Below, in pieces: positions 1-7,501 of a DNA stretch of 64,000 bases. A program made the translations under genes and the position numbers. The notes beneath the pieces are model-generated. The model ran no database searches. It saw only the letters and a list, made by a program, of their open reading frames with translations, and was not told the DNA's origin. Every line of letters begins with the position of its first letter. The first letter of the stretch is position 1. Origin of the DNA: Flavobacterium pectinovorum (GTDB taxonomy: Bacteria > Bacteroidota > Bacteroidia > Flavobacteriales > Flavobacteriaceae); contig NZ_JAFEVZ010000001.1 in the NCBI RefSeq assembly GCF_022802975.1, forward strand, positions 62,001 to 126,000, in the 5' to 3' direction.

Positions 1-263
1 ATGCGATAAAATATGCAGAATCAACCCATATTATCGTCCAGCTTTCTCACAGTGAAACCTTATTAAGTATTATTGTTGATGACAACGGAAAAGGTTTTGA
101 TAAAACAGCAGTTGATAAAAAACGAAACAGTGAATCCGGAATGGGACTGTTGTTTATGAATGAAAGGATTCAATACATCAACGGGCGTGTCTTTATCAAT
201 TCGATTCTAGGAGAAGGAACGAGAATTACGTTTAATATTCCGATTTCTAAATTAGAAAATTAG
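1..263 (+). CDS. Sensor histidine kinase, C-terminal ATPase fragment (partial, left edge)
   Basis: The frame is open from base 3 to the TAG at 261-263 and gives the last 86 residues of a kinase whose start lies left of the window. It begins AIKYAESTHIIVQLS and contains DDNGKGF, then SGMGLLFMNERI, then GEGTRITFNIPI. These correspond to the N, G1 and G2 boxes of the HATPase_c fold. The spacing and the GMGL...MNERI pattern are those of NarX/ComP-type (HisKA_3) kinases, which phosphorylate LuxR/NarL-type regulators. The partner regulator is not adjacent on this side. A NarL-type regulator without a neighbouring kinase lies at 31149-31808, but pairing them is speculation. The missing N-terminus prevents any statement about the signal sensed. 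Confidence 0.85.
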   Translation, partial: AIKYAESTHIIVQLSHSETLLSIIVDDNGKGFDKTAVDKKRNSESGMGLLFMNERIQYINGRVFINSILGEGTRITFNIPISKLEN

Positions 264-796
264 ATAATCTAGAAATGTGTCAATTATAAAAGTTAGTTTT
301 TTATTTTGGCGTGACCACAAGGGTCGGGCTATCCGCTCCAAGTCCTCGCTCTTCCTTCGTCAGGCTGTGGGCTTTCCACTTCTATCCCTCACGCAAACGG
401 TCTATAAGAAGATTTTAGTTTATTAAACAAAATTATTCACTTTAGAATTTCCCTCAATCTTGTCATTTCGAGGAACGAGAAATCATATTCGGGATTCCGT
501 AAAGTAAATCACCAATCTTTGTAGAGTTTCTAGTGTGATTTCTCCCTTCGGTCGAAATGACAAGCTGTACGGCTACTCTATGTAAAAAAAATCAAATTTG
601 CAATCAAATCAAATCCACCGAATCTGCAACTTGAGCGAAAGCGAACAGGCGAAGCAAATCTGCGAGAAAACTCTTTGTGCTCCTTACTTTTAAATAAAAA
701 CAAAACTTTGCGTTCATAGCGTAAATCTTAGCGAACTTTGCGGTTAAAAAAAGGTTTTTCCCTACTTTTACTTCTTCAACATTACAACATTCCAAA
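264..796. repeat. Intergenic region with three repeat elements
   Basis: No gene is seen in these 533 bases. They hold (a) a GC-rich block at 309-394 bounded by GCGTGA/TCACGC and containing GGGCTATCCGCT, a word found reverse-complemented at 2903-2972; (b) an inverted repeat CTTGTCATTTCGA (459-471) / TCGAAATGACAAG (552-564), perfect over 13 bases, whose inner sides also pair (GAGAAATCA near 477-485 with TGATTTCTC near 537-545); and (c) a block at about 630-750 made of phrases such as CTTTGCG and AATCTTAGCG. A TACTTTTA element at 763-770 is close to the TAnnTTTG -7 consensus and could serve purT. Recurrence of these words inside the window marks them as interspersed intergenic repeats. Confidence 0.6.
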
Positions 797-1957
797 ATGA
801 AAATACTACTCCTCGGTTCAGGTGAATTAGGCAAAGAATTTGTCATCGCAGCACAACGAATCGGACAAATCATAATTGCAGTTGACAGTTACGAAAATGC
901 ACCGGCGATGCAGGTTGCTCATGGTTTTGAAGTCATCAATATGCTCGATGGTGAAGCCTTGGACCGAATCGTAGCCAAACATAAACCGAATTTCATCGTT
1001 CCCGAAATAGAAGCTATTCGAACGGAACGTTTTTACGATTATGAAAAACAAGGTATTACTGTTGTCCCTTCAGCAAAAGCGGCTAACTTTACCATGAATC
1101 GTAAAGCCATTCGTGATTTAGCAGCAAAAGAATTAGGTTTAAAAACTGCGAAATATGAGTATGCTACTTCTGCCGAAGAACTTCAAAAAGCAGTTGGAGA
1201 AATAGGAATTCCGTGTGTGGTAAAACCTTTGATGTCTTCGTCAGGAAAAGGGCAATCTACAATAAAAACAGAAGAAGATATTTTAAAAGCCTGGGAATAT
1301 GCTGTTGCAGGTTCACGTGGCGATGTTATCGAAGTGATTGTTGAGGCATTTGTAGATTTCCATTCGGAGATTACGCTTTTAACGATTACCCAAAATGATA
1401 ATCCAACTTTATTTTGTGCGCCAATTGGACACAGACAGGAAAGAGGCGATTATCAGGAAAGCTGGCAGCCTGCTCAGGTTTCAGAAAAAGATTTGTATGA
1501 AGCTCAGGATATGGCAGAAAAAATTACCGAAGCGCTTGGTGGTGCCGGGCTTTTTGGTGTTGAATTTTTCCTGACGAACGAAGGGGTTTATTTCTCTGAA
1601 CTTTCTCCTCGTCCTCATGATACCGGAATGGTAACGTTGGCAGGAACGCAGAATTTCAATGAATTTGAATTGCATTTACGGGCCATCTTAAGCCTTCCAA
1701 TTTTTGAAATTACTTTAGAAAAAGCAGGGGCAAGTGCCGTAATTTTAGCTTCGGAAGATTCTACAAATCCAACTTTTAGCGGAATCGAAAAAGTAGCGGC
1801 TTTACCAAAAACCGATTTTAGAATCTTCGGAAAACCAACTTCAAGACCTTATCGAAGAATGGGTGTTGTTTTGAGTTCTGATACTTTAGCAACTCCAATT
1901 GAGGAAGTCGTGGAACGAGCCAAAGCAACTTCAAAACTAATAACTGTAAATTCTTAA
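797..1957 (+). CDS. purT: Formate-dependent phosphoribosylglycinamide formyltransferase 2 (PurT)
   Basis: PurT makes formyl-GAR from GAR, formate and ATP in the third step of cytoplasmic purine synthesis. The 386 residues match the family length (about 390). The N-terminal Rossmann-like pre-ATP-grasp domain starts [14 protein letters not shown] and includes [10 protein letters not shown], the region that binds GAR in the family. The ATP-grasp domain spans about residues 100-300, with [13 protein letters not shown] as the nucleotide loop and GVEFF...[14 protein letters not shown] as the metal-binding part. The C-terminal part contains FGKP and RRMGV. Two small genes follow immediately (gap of 2 bases, then a 1-base overlap), so the three are probably co-transcribed, although their functions look unrelated. 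Confidence 0.96.
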   Translation: MKILLLGSGELGKEFVIAAQRIGQIIIAVDSYENAPAMQVAHGFEVINMLDGEALDRIVAKHKPNFIVPEIEAIRTERFYDYEKQGITVVPSAKAANFTMNRKAIRDLAAKELGLKTAKYEYATSAEELQKAVGEIGIPCVVKPLMSSSGKGQSTIKTEEDILKAWEYAVAGSRGDVIEVIVEAFVDFHSEITLLTITQNDNPTLFCAPIGHRQERGDYQESWQPAQVSEKDLYEAQDMAEKITEALGGAGLFGVEFFLTNEGVYFSELSPRPHDTGMVTLAGTQNFNEFELHLRAILSLPIFEITLEKAGASAVILASEDSTNPTFSGIEKVAALPKTDFRIFGKPTSRPYRRMGVVLSSDTLATPIEEVVERAKATSKLITVNS

Positions 1958-1959
1958 TT

Positions 1960-2280
1960 ATGAAAAATATACTTTTGGCAACATTCCTTTTTATTGGAAT
2001 CACTGTACAGGCTCAAAACAAAAAGAAATTTGATAAACCAACCATCGTTGAAGCTTCCTGTGGAGAATGTCAATTTGGGATGAAAGGTAAAAGCTGTGAT
2101 TTAGCTGTTCGAATTGACGGAAAAAGTTATTTTGTAGACGGAACAACGATTCATGACCACGGAGATGCACATGCTGAAAAAGGTTTTTGCAATGCGATTA
2201 GTAAAGCTTTAGTTACCGGAGAAATCGTAAACAATAGATTTAGAGCGACTTCTTTTAAACTAATAGAAGATAAAAAATAA
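1960..2280 (+). CDS. Small secreted cysteine-rich protein (DUF6370-like)
   Basis: A 106-residue protein with a clear signal peptide (residues 1 to about 18, ending VQAQ), so it is periplasmic or surface-associated. The mature part has CGECQFGMKGKSC and a later C in KGFCNAI, plus a histidine/aspartate patch TTIHDHGDAHAEKGF. This layout is typical of the DUF6370 family of Bacteroidota, whose function is unknown; the cysteine and histidine pattern suggests metal binding. It starts 2 bases after the purT stop and its own stop overlaps the next gene by one base (TAATG at 2278-2282). Translational coupling to the Crp-like regulator is therefore likely. The family name is from memory and should be treated as probable. 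Confidence 0.75.
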   Translation: MKNILLATFLFIGITVQAQNKKKFDKPTIVEASCGECQFGMKGKSCDLAVRIDGKSYFVDGTTIHDHGDAHAEKGFCNAISKALVTGEIVNNRFRATSFKLIEDKK

Positions 2281-2855
2281 TGGTATTGATTCTTGAAAAT
2301 ATTGCCAAACACGTTTCTCTGACCGCAGAAGAACAGGCGCTTTTTTTGTCTAAATTAGAAACGAACACTTACAAAGCCAAAACCATTTTACTGAATGCAG
2401 GGGAAGTCTGTAAACATTCGTATTTCGTAAACTCGGGTATTTTAAGAAGTTTTAATATCAACGATAATATTGTAGAACATGTGCTTTCCTTTGCTTGCGA
2501 AGGCTGGTGGATGAGCGATATGTACAGTTATTTTTCGCAAAAACCGGGACAGCTTTTCATTGAAGTTCTGGAAGAAGCAGAAGTCGTTTCCTTGTCTAAA
2601 GAAAATCAGGAACAGTTGTATCGTGAAATTCCGAAACTGGAACGCTTTTTCAGGATTTTAATTGAAAATTCATTGGTTGCGAATCAACAGCGATTGATGG
2701 ATAATTTGAGTTTGCCTGCCGAAGAACGTTTTGAGAAATTCTGTGCTAAATATGGAACACTCGTTCATAAAGTTCCTCAAAAGCAAATTGCTTCCTTTAT
2801 TGGTGTAACTCCTGAGTTTTTCAGCAAAATGAAAGCCAGGCTTTTGAAGAAATAA
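2280..2855 (+). CDS. Crp/Fnr-family transcriptional regulator
   Basis: The 191 residues comprise a cyclic-nucleotide-binding-like beta-roll (about residues 15-115, with YFVNSGILRSF and HVLSFACEGWW) followed by a C-terminal helical region ending QKQIASFIGVTPEFFSKMKARL, a helix-turn-helix as in the Bacteroidota Crp/Fnr family. The canonical cAMP-binding arginine-serine phosphate cassette is not evident, so the ligand is unknown. The start codon overlaps the stop of the preceding gene. The pirin and YceI genes downstream share a CTTAA-N6-TTAAG dyad centred about 30 bases upstream of the -7 element. That is where a Crp-class activator would sit, so this protein is the obvious candidate to bind them (inference). 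Confidence 0.85.
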   Translation: MVLILENIAKHVSLTAEEQALFLSKLETNTYKAKTILLNAGEVCKHSYFVNSGILRSFNINDNIVEHVLSFACEGWWMSDMYSYFSQKPGQLFIEVLEEAEVVSLSKENQEQLYREIPKLERFFRILIENSLVANQQRLMDNLSLPAEERFEKFCAKYGTLVHKVPQKQIASFIGVTPEFFSKMKARLLKK

Positions 2856-3128
2856 AAAGAATGGTTTCACTTTATGGATCTTCTGAAAACAAAATGTCTA
2901 ATTCAGCCCTGATAGCAGCGGCATCCTATTGCTGCGGGGTTCGCAGCAATAGATACAGCGGATAGCAGGACTAAAGGTCTTCTGAAAATTACTATTTCTG
3001 CTACTTTAAAAAACAACATCAAATAGTATTTAAATTGGCGAGCTGCTTTCGGGGATCCTTCCTTTGTCAGGATGACAAAATTGTGGGAAAACTTAGAATC
3101 TTAGCGACTTAGAACCTCAGAATCTTTT
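2856..3128. repeat. Intergenic palindromic repeats
   Basis: No gene is seen. At 2903-2972 there is a GC-rich element with an 11-bp perfect stem CTATTGCTGCG (2926-2936) / CGCAGCAATAG (2942-2952) around a 5-base loop. It contains AGCGGATAGC, the reverse complement of part of the element at 309-394, so both belong to one family in opposite orientations. Around 3049-3075 lies a shorter GGGATCC...GGATGACAAA piece. At about 3090-3120 there is a block reading AACTTAGAATC...CTTAGAACCTCAG that reappears inverted at about 17651-17685. Confidence 0.65.
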
Positions 3129-3174
3129 CTTAATCTACATTAAGTGCTTTTCGTGTATGTTGATGGTATCTTTG
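3129..3174 (+). promoter_or_regulatory. Pirin-gene promoter with CTTAA-N6-TTAAG operator
   Basis: The dyad CTTAATCTACATTAAG (3129-3144) is followed after 22 bases by the -7 element TATCTTTG (3167-3174). The flanking TTCTTAATCTA and TTAAGTGCTTT words and all spacings are the same in front of the YceI gene at 4129-4174. No good -33 TTG is visible, as expected of an activator-dependent promoter. Confidence 0.7.
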
Positions 3175-3203
3175 TATTATAAAAATAACAAATACACAAA
3201 ATC

Positions 3204-3920
3204 ATGGAAAATATAGTATTGCACAAAGCAGAAACAAGAGGAAATGCAAATCACGGATGGTTAAACGCTTACCACAGCTTTAGTTTTGCAAGCTGGTACA
3301 ATCCGGACAGAATTCAGTTTGGAGCGCTACGTGTTTTGAACGATGACACCATTGCAGGCGGAATGGGTTTTGGAACACATCCGCACGATAATATGGAAAT
3401 TATTACCATTCCGCTTGAAGGCGATTTAGCTCACAAAGACAGCATGGGGAATACGGAGATCATTAAAAATGGCGATGTTCAGGTAATGAGCGCCGGAACC
3501 GGAATTCAGCATAGTGAGTTTAACCCGAATGCAGATCAGCAGACTAAATTGTTGCAAATCTGGCTGTTTCCAAACAAAAGAAATGTAGAGCCGCGTTATC
3601 AGCAAATTACTCTCGATGTTGCTGACAGACACAATAAATTATCTCAGATTTTATCTCCAAATGCAGATGACGAGGGAGTTTGGATTCATCAGGATGCTTG
3701 GTTCAATATGGGTAATTTTGACTCAGGTGTAACTGCTGAATACAAAATCAAAAAAGAAGGAAACGGCGTTTATGCTTTTATTTTAAAAGGAAACGTAACC
3801 ATCAACGGTCAGGAATTAAGTACCCGTGATGCGGTTGGGATTTCAGGAACTGACACTTTAACTATTAAAGCCAATACAGATGCTGAATTTTTATTGATGG
3901 ACATTCCGATGAATTATTAA
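3204..3920 (+). CDS. Pirin family protein
   Basis: The 238 residues are a bicupin of the pirin/YhhW family. Canonical metal ligands are visible: H59 and H61 in GTHPHDN, and H103 and E105 in GIQHSEFN, matching the HxH...HxxxE set of human pirin and E. coli YhhW. Bacterial pirins bind iron or another divalent metal. Some show quercetinase activity, others act as redox-linked regulators; the substrate here cannot be told. The gene stands alone with its own promoter and a strong terminator hairpin at 3952-3991. Its operator and promoter layout is identical to that of the YceI gene 1 kb downstream, so both are probably switched together, perhaps in response to oxidative or electrophile stress (inference). 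Confidence 0.92.
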   Translation: MENIVLHKAETRGNANHGWLNAYHSFSFASWYNPDRIQFGALRVLNDDTIAGGMGFGTHPHDNMEIITIPLEGDLAHKDSMGNTEIIKNGDVQVMSAGTGIQHSEFNPNADQQTKLLQIWLFPNKRNVEPRYQQITLDVADRHNKLSQILSPNADDEGVWIHQDAWFNMGNFDSGVTAEYKIKKEGNGVYAFILKGNVTINGQELSTRDAVGISGTDTLTIKANTDAEFLLMDIPMNY

Positions 3921-3951
3921 TTCAGTAACAAAAAAATAATACCTGTACCCT

Positions 3952-3991
3952 GAAACGATAATAAATCTGTAAACCAGATTGTTATCGTTTC
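3952..3991 (+). terminator. Terminator after the pirin gene
   Basis: The inverted repeat GAAACGATAA (3952-3961) / TTATCGTTTC (3982-3991), with further pairing of AATCTG and CAGATT inside, is followed directly by a run of T. Confidence 0.8.
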
Positions 3992-4022
3992 TTTTTTTTG
4001 CTACTTGAACAATAAGTAGTTA

Positions 4023-4105
4023 AAAAGGCCTCTCGCAGATTTTGCAGATTCAGGAGATTAAAAAAATCTGCTTTATCCGCCAAATCTGCGAGAAAACAAA
4101 TCACA
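4023..4105. repeat. CTCGCAGATTT palindromic repeat
   Basis: The phrases CTCGCAGATTTTGCAGATT at the left and AAATCTGCGAG at the right form an imperfect inverted repeat around AAAAAAATCTGC. Related wording (AAATCTGCGAGAAAA) occurs at about 655-670. It looks like an interspersed intergenic repeat rather than a gene. Confidence 0.55.
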
Positions 4106-4128
4106 ATCTTGGTTTGCATTTTTTATTT

Positions 4129-4174
4129 CTTAATCTAGGTTAAGTGCTTTAAGGGTACTGTCACCGTAACTTTG
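4129..4174 (+). promoter_or_regulatory. YceI-gene promoter with CTTAA-N6-TTAAG operator
   Basis: The dyad CTTAATCTAGGTTAAG (4129-4144), then 22 bases, then the -7 element TAACTTTG (4167-4174). Dyad, GTGCTTT extension and spacing match the pirin promoter at 3129-3174 base for base in position. Confidence 0.7.
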
Positions 4175-4212
4175 TCCTATCAAAATGAAATTACTATTTA
4201 AAAAATAAAATT

Positions 4213-4746
4213 ATGGCAACTACAAAATGGTCAATTGACCCAACTCATTCAGAAATTGGTTTTAAAGTAAAACACATGATGTTTACTAATGTGTCAGGAA
4301 AATTTGGAACTTATGATGCAACAATCACTACAGACGGAGATAATTTCGAAAATGCAACAATTGAATTTTCCGGCGATATCGCTTCTATTGATACTGCAAA
4401 TTTAGACAGAGACAATCACTTAAAAAGCGGCGATTTCTTTGATGCTGAAAACCACCCAAAACTGACTTTCAAAGCTTCTTCATTCAAAAAAATCAATGAT
4501 GAAAAGTATGAAATCACGGGAGATTTAAACATCAGAGGTGTAGCAAAAACAGTAACTTTTCCAGTAGAATTTAGCGGAATCCTGACTGATCCATGGGGAA
4601 ATACTAAAGTAGGTTTGAGTATCGAAGGAAAAATCAACCGTAAAGACTGGGGACTAAACTGGAACTCTGCTCTTGAAACCGGTGGTGTTTTGGTTGGTGA
4701 AGAAGTGAAACTAAACATTGAATTGCAGTTTGCTAAACAGGCGTAA
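4213..4746 (+). CDS. YceI family protein
   Basis: The 177-residue YceI domain fills the whole protein, opening TTKWSIDPTHSEIGFKVKHM and containing SGKFG and NHLKSGDFFDAENHPKLTF, all typical. YceI proteins have a lipocalin-like barrel that binds isoprenoid-type lipids; many are periplasmic. This copy lacks a signal peptide, starting MATTKWSIDPTHS, so it is expected in the cytoplasm. It stands alone and shares its promoter architecture with the pirin gene upstream, implying a common regulon. The molecular role of YceI is not settled for any homologue, so only the family assignment is firm. Confidence 0.92.
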   Translation: MATTKWSIDPTHSEIGFKVKHMMFTNVSGKFGTYDATITTDGDNFENATIEFSGDIASIDTANLDRDNHLKSGDFFDAENHPKLTFKASSFKKINDEKYEITGDLNIRGVAKTVTFPVEFSGILTDPWGNTKVGLSIEGKINRKDWGLNWNSALETGGVLVGEEVKLNIELQFAKQA

Positions 4747-4805
4747 TTATTGGTTGTTTTTAACCTGAATTCAATATAATCTATAGCTTTTAAATTAGTT
4801 TATAT

Positions 4806-4990
4806 GAATCGTTCCTACGGAACTTTTTTATGGACATTCTTTATTTTCAACGGATTAAAATCCGTCGCTACAATATACTCCGAGCCCATGGCTCTTTATT
4901 TAAAGTTTCGGAGGAACGATTTATTTTGTAGCAACGGATTTTAATCCGTTGTAGATAGCAATCATGAACGATGGAGTTCCATAGGAACGT
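4806..4990. repeat. Large palindromic repeat with nested inverted repeats
   Basis: Between the YceI and fabD genes lies an element with CAACGGATTAAAATCCGT (4848-4865) and CAACGGATTTTAATCCGTTG (4932-4951). Each is self-complementary and they also pair with one another. The outer sides read CGTTCCTACGGAAC (about 4810) and AGTTCCATAGGAACG (about 4975). A long cruciform or folded RNA is possible. No coding frame is present. Confidence 0.65.
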
Positions 4991-5026
4991 TACATTTAAT
5001 TCTTATTGTTATTTAAATTCAACACA

Positions 5027-5067
5027 AAACCCTTCTTAAACTATTTGTCTAAGCAGGGTTTCTTTAT
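5027..5067 (-). terminator. Terminator after fabD
   Basis: The sequence AAACCCTTCTTA...TAAGCAGGGTTT pairs with one mismatch just beyond the fabD stop on the minus strand and is flanked by A/T runs. Confidence 0.55.
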
Positions 5068-5080
5068 TATCTGAAATAAA

Positions 5081-5956
5081 TTAAGCATTCGCCGTAGCAG
5101 CTTCTTTATCAATTTTGTTGATTAAACCAGCTAATACTTTTCCTGGTCCAACTTCTGTGAACAAAGTAGCACCGTCAGCAATCATTTTTTGTACAGACTG
5201 TGTCCATTTTACAGGAGCAGTTAACTGAATAATTAAGTTCTTTTTAATTTCATTAGCATCAGAAACCGCATTTGCTGTTACGTTTTGGTACACCGGACAA
5301 ATAGGAGTCGAAAAAGTAGTTGCTTCAATGGCTGCTGCCAGTTCTTCTCTTGCCGGTTCCATCATAGGCGAGTGAAAAGCACCTCCAACAGGTAAAATTA
5401 ATGCTCTTTTTGCTCCCGCAGCTTTCATCGCTTCACACGCTTTTTCAACCGCTGAAGTTTCTCCTGAAATTACCAATTGTCCAGGGCAGTTGTAATTTGC
5501 AGCAACCACAACTCCGTCGATAGAAGCACAAACTTCTTCTACAATATTATCCGCAAGTCCTAAAACTGCTGCCATTGTTGAAGGTGTGATTTCGCAGGCT
5601 TTTTGCATAGCCAAAGCACGTTGTGAAACTAATTTTAATCCGTCTTCAAAAGATAAAGCTCCGTTGGCAACCAATGCAGAAAATTCTCCTAGAGAGTGTC
5701 CAGCCACCATTTCAGGTTTAAAATCATCACCTAAAGTTTTTGCCAGAATAACCGAATGTAAAAAAACGGCTGGCTGTGTTACTTTAGTTTCTTTTAGTTC
5801 TTCGGCAGTGCCTTCAAACATGATATCTGTAATTCTGAAACCTAAAATTTCATTTGCTTTTTCGAATAGTTCTTTGGCTAATGGGGATGTTTCATATAAG
5901 TCTTTGCCCATTCCTGTAAATTGTGCGCCCTGACCCGGAAATACGTATGCTTTCAT
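5081..5956 (-). CDS. fabD: Malonyl-CoA:ACP transacylase (FabD)
   Basis: FabD loads malonyl groups onto acyl-carrier protein for fatty-acid synthesis in the cytoplasm. The 291 residues have the full acyltransferase layout: FPGQGAQ at residues 6-12 (oxyanion side), the nucleophile S88 in GHSLGE, and H195 in GAFHSPMM. These match S92 and H201 of the E. coli enzyme. The arginine usually seen after the nucleophile motif is in SQRALAMQ. A -7 element TATTTTTG lies on the minus strand at 6022-6015. The gene is not in a fab operon here; its neighbours are a DUF983 gene upstream and a repeat element downstream. Confidence 0.97.
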   Translation of the reverse strand: MKAYVFPGQGAQFTGMGKDLYETSPLAKELFEKANEILGFRITDIMFEGTAEELKETKVTQPAVFLHSVILAKTLGDDFKPEMVAGHSLGEFSALVANGALSFEDGLKLVSQRALAMQKACEITPSTMAAVLGLADNIVEEVCASIDGVVVAANYNCPGQLVISGETSAVEKACEAMKAAGAKRALILPVGGAFHSPMMEPAREELAAAIEATTFSTPICPVYQNVTANAVSDANEIKKNLIIQLTAPVKWTQSVQKMIADGATLFTEVGPGKVLAGLINKIDKEAATANA

Positions 5957-6014
5957 TTGTCTAATTTATTTTTTTGTTTTTTTTTGAAATTGAAAATTAG
6001 TTTCAATTGAAAGG

Positions 6015-6022
6015 CAAAAATA
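6015..6022 (-). promoter_or_regulatory. fabD -7 promoter element
   Basis: On the minus strand this reads TATTTTTG, an exact match to TAnnTTTG, about 60 bases upstream of the fabD start. Confidence 0.5.
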
Positions 6023-6030
6023 GCAATTTT

Positions 6031-6393
6031 TTAGCTCGTATAATCCTTAAAAATGTAAATCCATGCTAATCTTGAGAATCGGAGATTAAAAGAAGTCAAC
6101 AGGATAATGACAACTGCAATAATCGGTATAATTCTTAAATCGAACGTATTTTCAAAGAAAAACTGAGCGATACAATATGTTGCAATTCCCTGAGCTACTG
6201 TCAAACCATAATTTACATACATTGCTCCAAAGAAAAAACCAGGTTCTTTTTGAAATTTATAATGACAATGACTGCAGGTTTCATTCATTTTCGGGAAGCC
6301 AAAATTCAGGAAAATATTTTTGTCTTTAAAAACTTTTCCTTTATGACAAACCGGACATTCGTTGCTTAAAATATGAGTTAATGCATTAGACAT
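6031..6393 (-). CDS. DUF983 family membrane protein with zinc-ribbon-like N-terminus
   Basis: A 120-residue protein with two cysteine pairs near the N-terminus (CPVCHKG and CSHC), as in a small zinc ribbon. Two hydrophobic segments follow: one around residues 55-80 (MYVNYGLTVAQGIATYCIAQF) and one around 85-103 (IIPIIAVVIILLTSF). This is the DUF983 layout. The function is unknown. It has its own promoter (TACCTTTG on the minus strand at 6424-6417) and sits between fabD and a divergent AraC regulator. The family is widely conserved in Bacteroidota. Confidence 0.85.
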   Translation of the reverse strand: MSNALTHILSNECPVCHKGKVFKDKNIFLNFGFPKMNETCSHCHYKFQKEPGFFFGAMYVNYGLTVAQGIATYCIAQFFFENTFDLRIIPIIAVVIILLTSFNLRFSRLAWIYIFKDYTS

Positions 6394-6416
6394 GATATTG
6401 TTGTTTTATATTTATA

Positions 6417-6424
6417 CAAAGGTA
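6417..6424 (-). promoter_or_regulatory. DUF983-gene -7 promoter element
   Basis: The minus-strand sequence TACCTTTG matches TAnnTTTG exactly, about 24 bases upstream of the start codon at 6393. Confidence 0.6.
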
Positions 6425-6490
6425 AAACAGATTCTATTAAAACCTTTTTTATATCTTCGCTGATTATAGCACAATAAAGACATTTTTATC

Positions 6491-7354
6491 ATGAAAAAAT
6501 ATCCCATTTATAGTGTAGAAAATTTTAGCTGTAACGATATTCATCGTGAATTTTATGTGAATACGTTTAAGGAGCATTTAAAAAGTCACAGCTTTGTAGA
6601 AGAACCGCATCGTCATGATTCGTATTTGATGGTTTTTTTTACGCATGGTTCGGGAATACATGAAATTGACTTTGATCGTTTTGAAATTAAGAAAGGAAGT
6701 TTATTCGTCCTACAGCCCGGGCAAATGCATCATTGGAGTTTGTCGGAAGATATTGAAGGCTTTGTGATTATATTTTCGCAGGAACTTTATAATTTATATT
6801 TCGGACAGAAAAACATCAATAATTACAACTTTTATCATTCGATTCACAATCGTCCGGAAATGGTTTTTGAAGACAGTGAAACACCTAAAATTTTGCCTTA
6901 TTTCAATCTTTTGATTGAAGAAAATAGTCAGCATACTAATTTTCAGCTGGATAAAATGCTGAATTTACTGGATTGCATTCATATCGAAATTTCACGAAAA
7001 TACAGCGAAACTTATTCGCATCAGGCACATTCGTATAATGTCAAAATAAGCACATTTGAAAAGCTTTTGGAACAGCATTTTAGGAAAGAAAAATTACCTT
7101 CTTTTTATGCTGAAAAATTAAATATTACAATGAAGCATCTGAACCGAATCTGTAATGAAATATTGCAAAAAACAGCTACAGAAGTTATTATGGACAGAGT
7201 AATTCTTGAAGTCAAACGAATGCTGACGGATAAACAACTGGCTGTAAACGAAGTTGCATCGGCTATTGGCTATGATGATTACTCTTATTTTTCAAGGGTT
7301 TTCAAAAAACAAACGGGAGTTTCTCCAACAGCTTTTCGGGATTTTAAAAAATAA
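6491..7354 (+). CDS. AraC family transcriptional regulator
   Basis: The 287 residues contain an N-terminal cupin-type sensing domain (about residues 30-110, with PHRHDSYLMVFFTHGSG and FVLQPGQMHHW) and a C-terminal double helix-turn-helix (about residues 190-287). The second helix-turn-helix has VASAIGYDDYSYFSRVFKKQTGVSPTAFR, the AraC signature. The effector is unknown. It is divergent from the DUF983 gene; a weak -7 element TATCTTCG lies at 6452-6459. Nothing in the immediate neighbourhood is an obvious target. Confidence 0.93.
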   Translation: MKKYPIYSVENFSCNDIHREFYVNTFKEHLKSHSFVEEPHRHDSYLMVFFTHGSGIHEIDFDRFEIKKGSLFVLQPGQMHHWSLSEDIEGFVIIFSQELYNLYFGQKNINNYNFYHSIHNRPEMVFEDSETPKILPYFNLLIEENSQHTNFQLDKMLNLLDCIHIEISRKYSETYSHQAHSYNVKISTFEKLLEQHFRKEKLPSFYAEKLNITMKHLNRICNEILQKTATEVIMDRVILEVKRMLTDKQLAVNEVASAIGYDDYSYFSRVFKKQTGVSPTAFRDFKK

Positions 7355-7362
7355 AAATTTCA

Positions 7363-7494
7363 CCATATAAGTGATGTAAGTTCATTTAAGTTTGACTTAT
7401 TCTCTGTTTTCACAAAAGCATTTCGACTCCGCTCAGGGTGACAATTGTAAAACTAAACCACAAAGTTGAATGAACTTATATTACTTATATAGTT
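7363..7494. repeat. Composite repeat: ATAAGT/ACTTAT arms around TCGACTCCGCTC
   Basis: The left arm CACCATATAAGTGATGTAAG (7363-7382, continuing TTCATTTAAG) and the right arm TTGAATGAACTTATATTACT (from about 7466) are imperfect inverted copies. Between them TCGACTCCGCTCAGGGTGAC (7423-7442) matches the repeat at 60109. The arm sequence recurs at about 55136-55160 and, in part, at 57761-57774. Confidence 0.6.
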
Positions 7495-7501
7495 TAAAAA
7501 C

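Noticed and set aside
305-5000. CRISPR array or insertion-sequence remnants
   Set aside because: The repeats are palindromic and dispersed with irregular spacing; there are no regular spacers, no cas genes and no transposase fragments.
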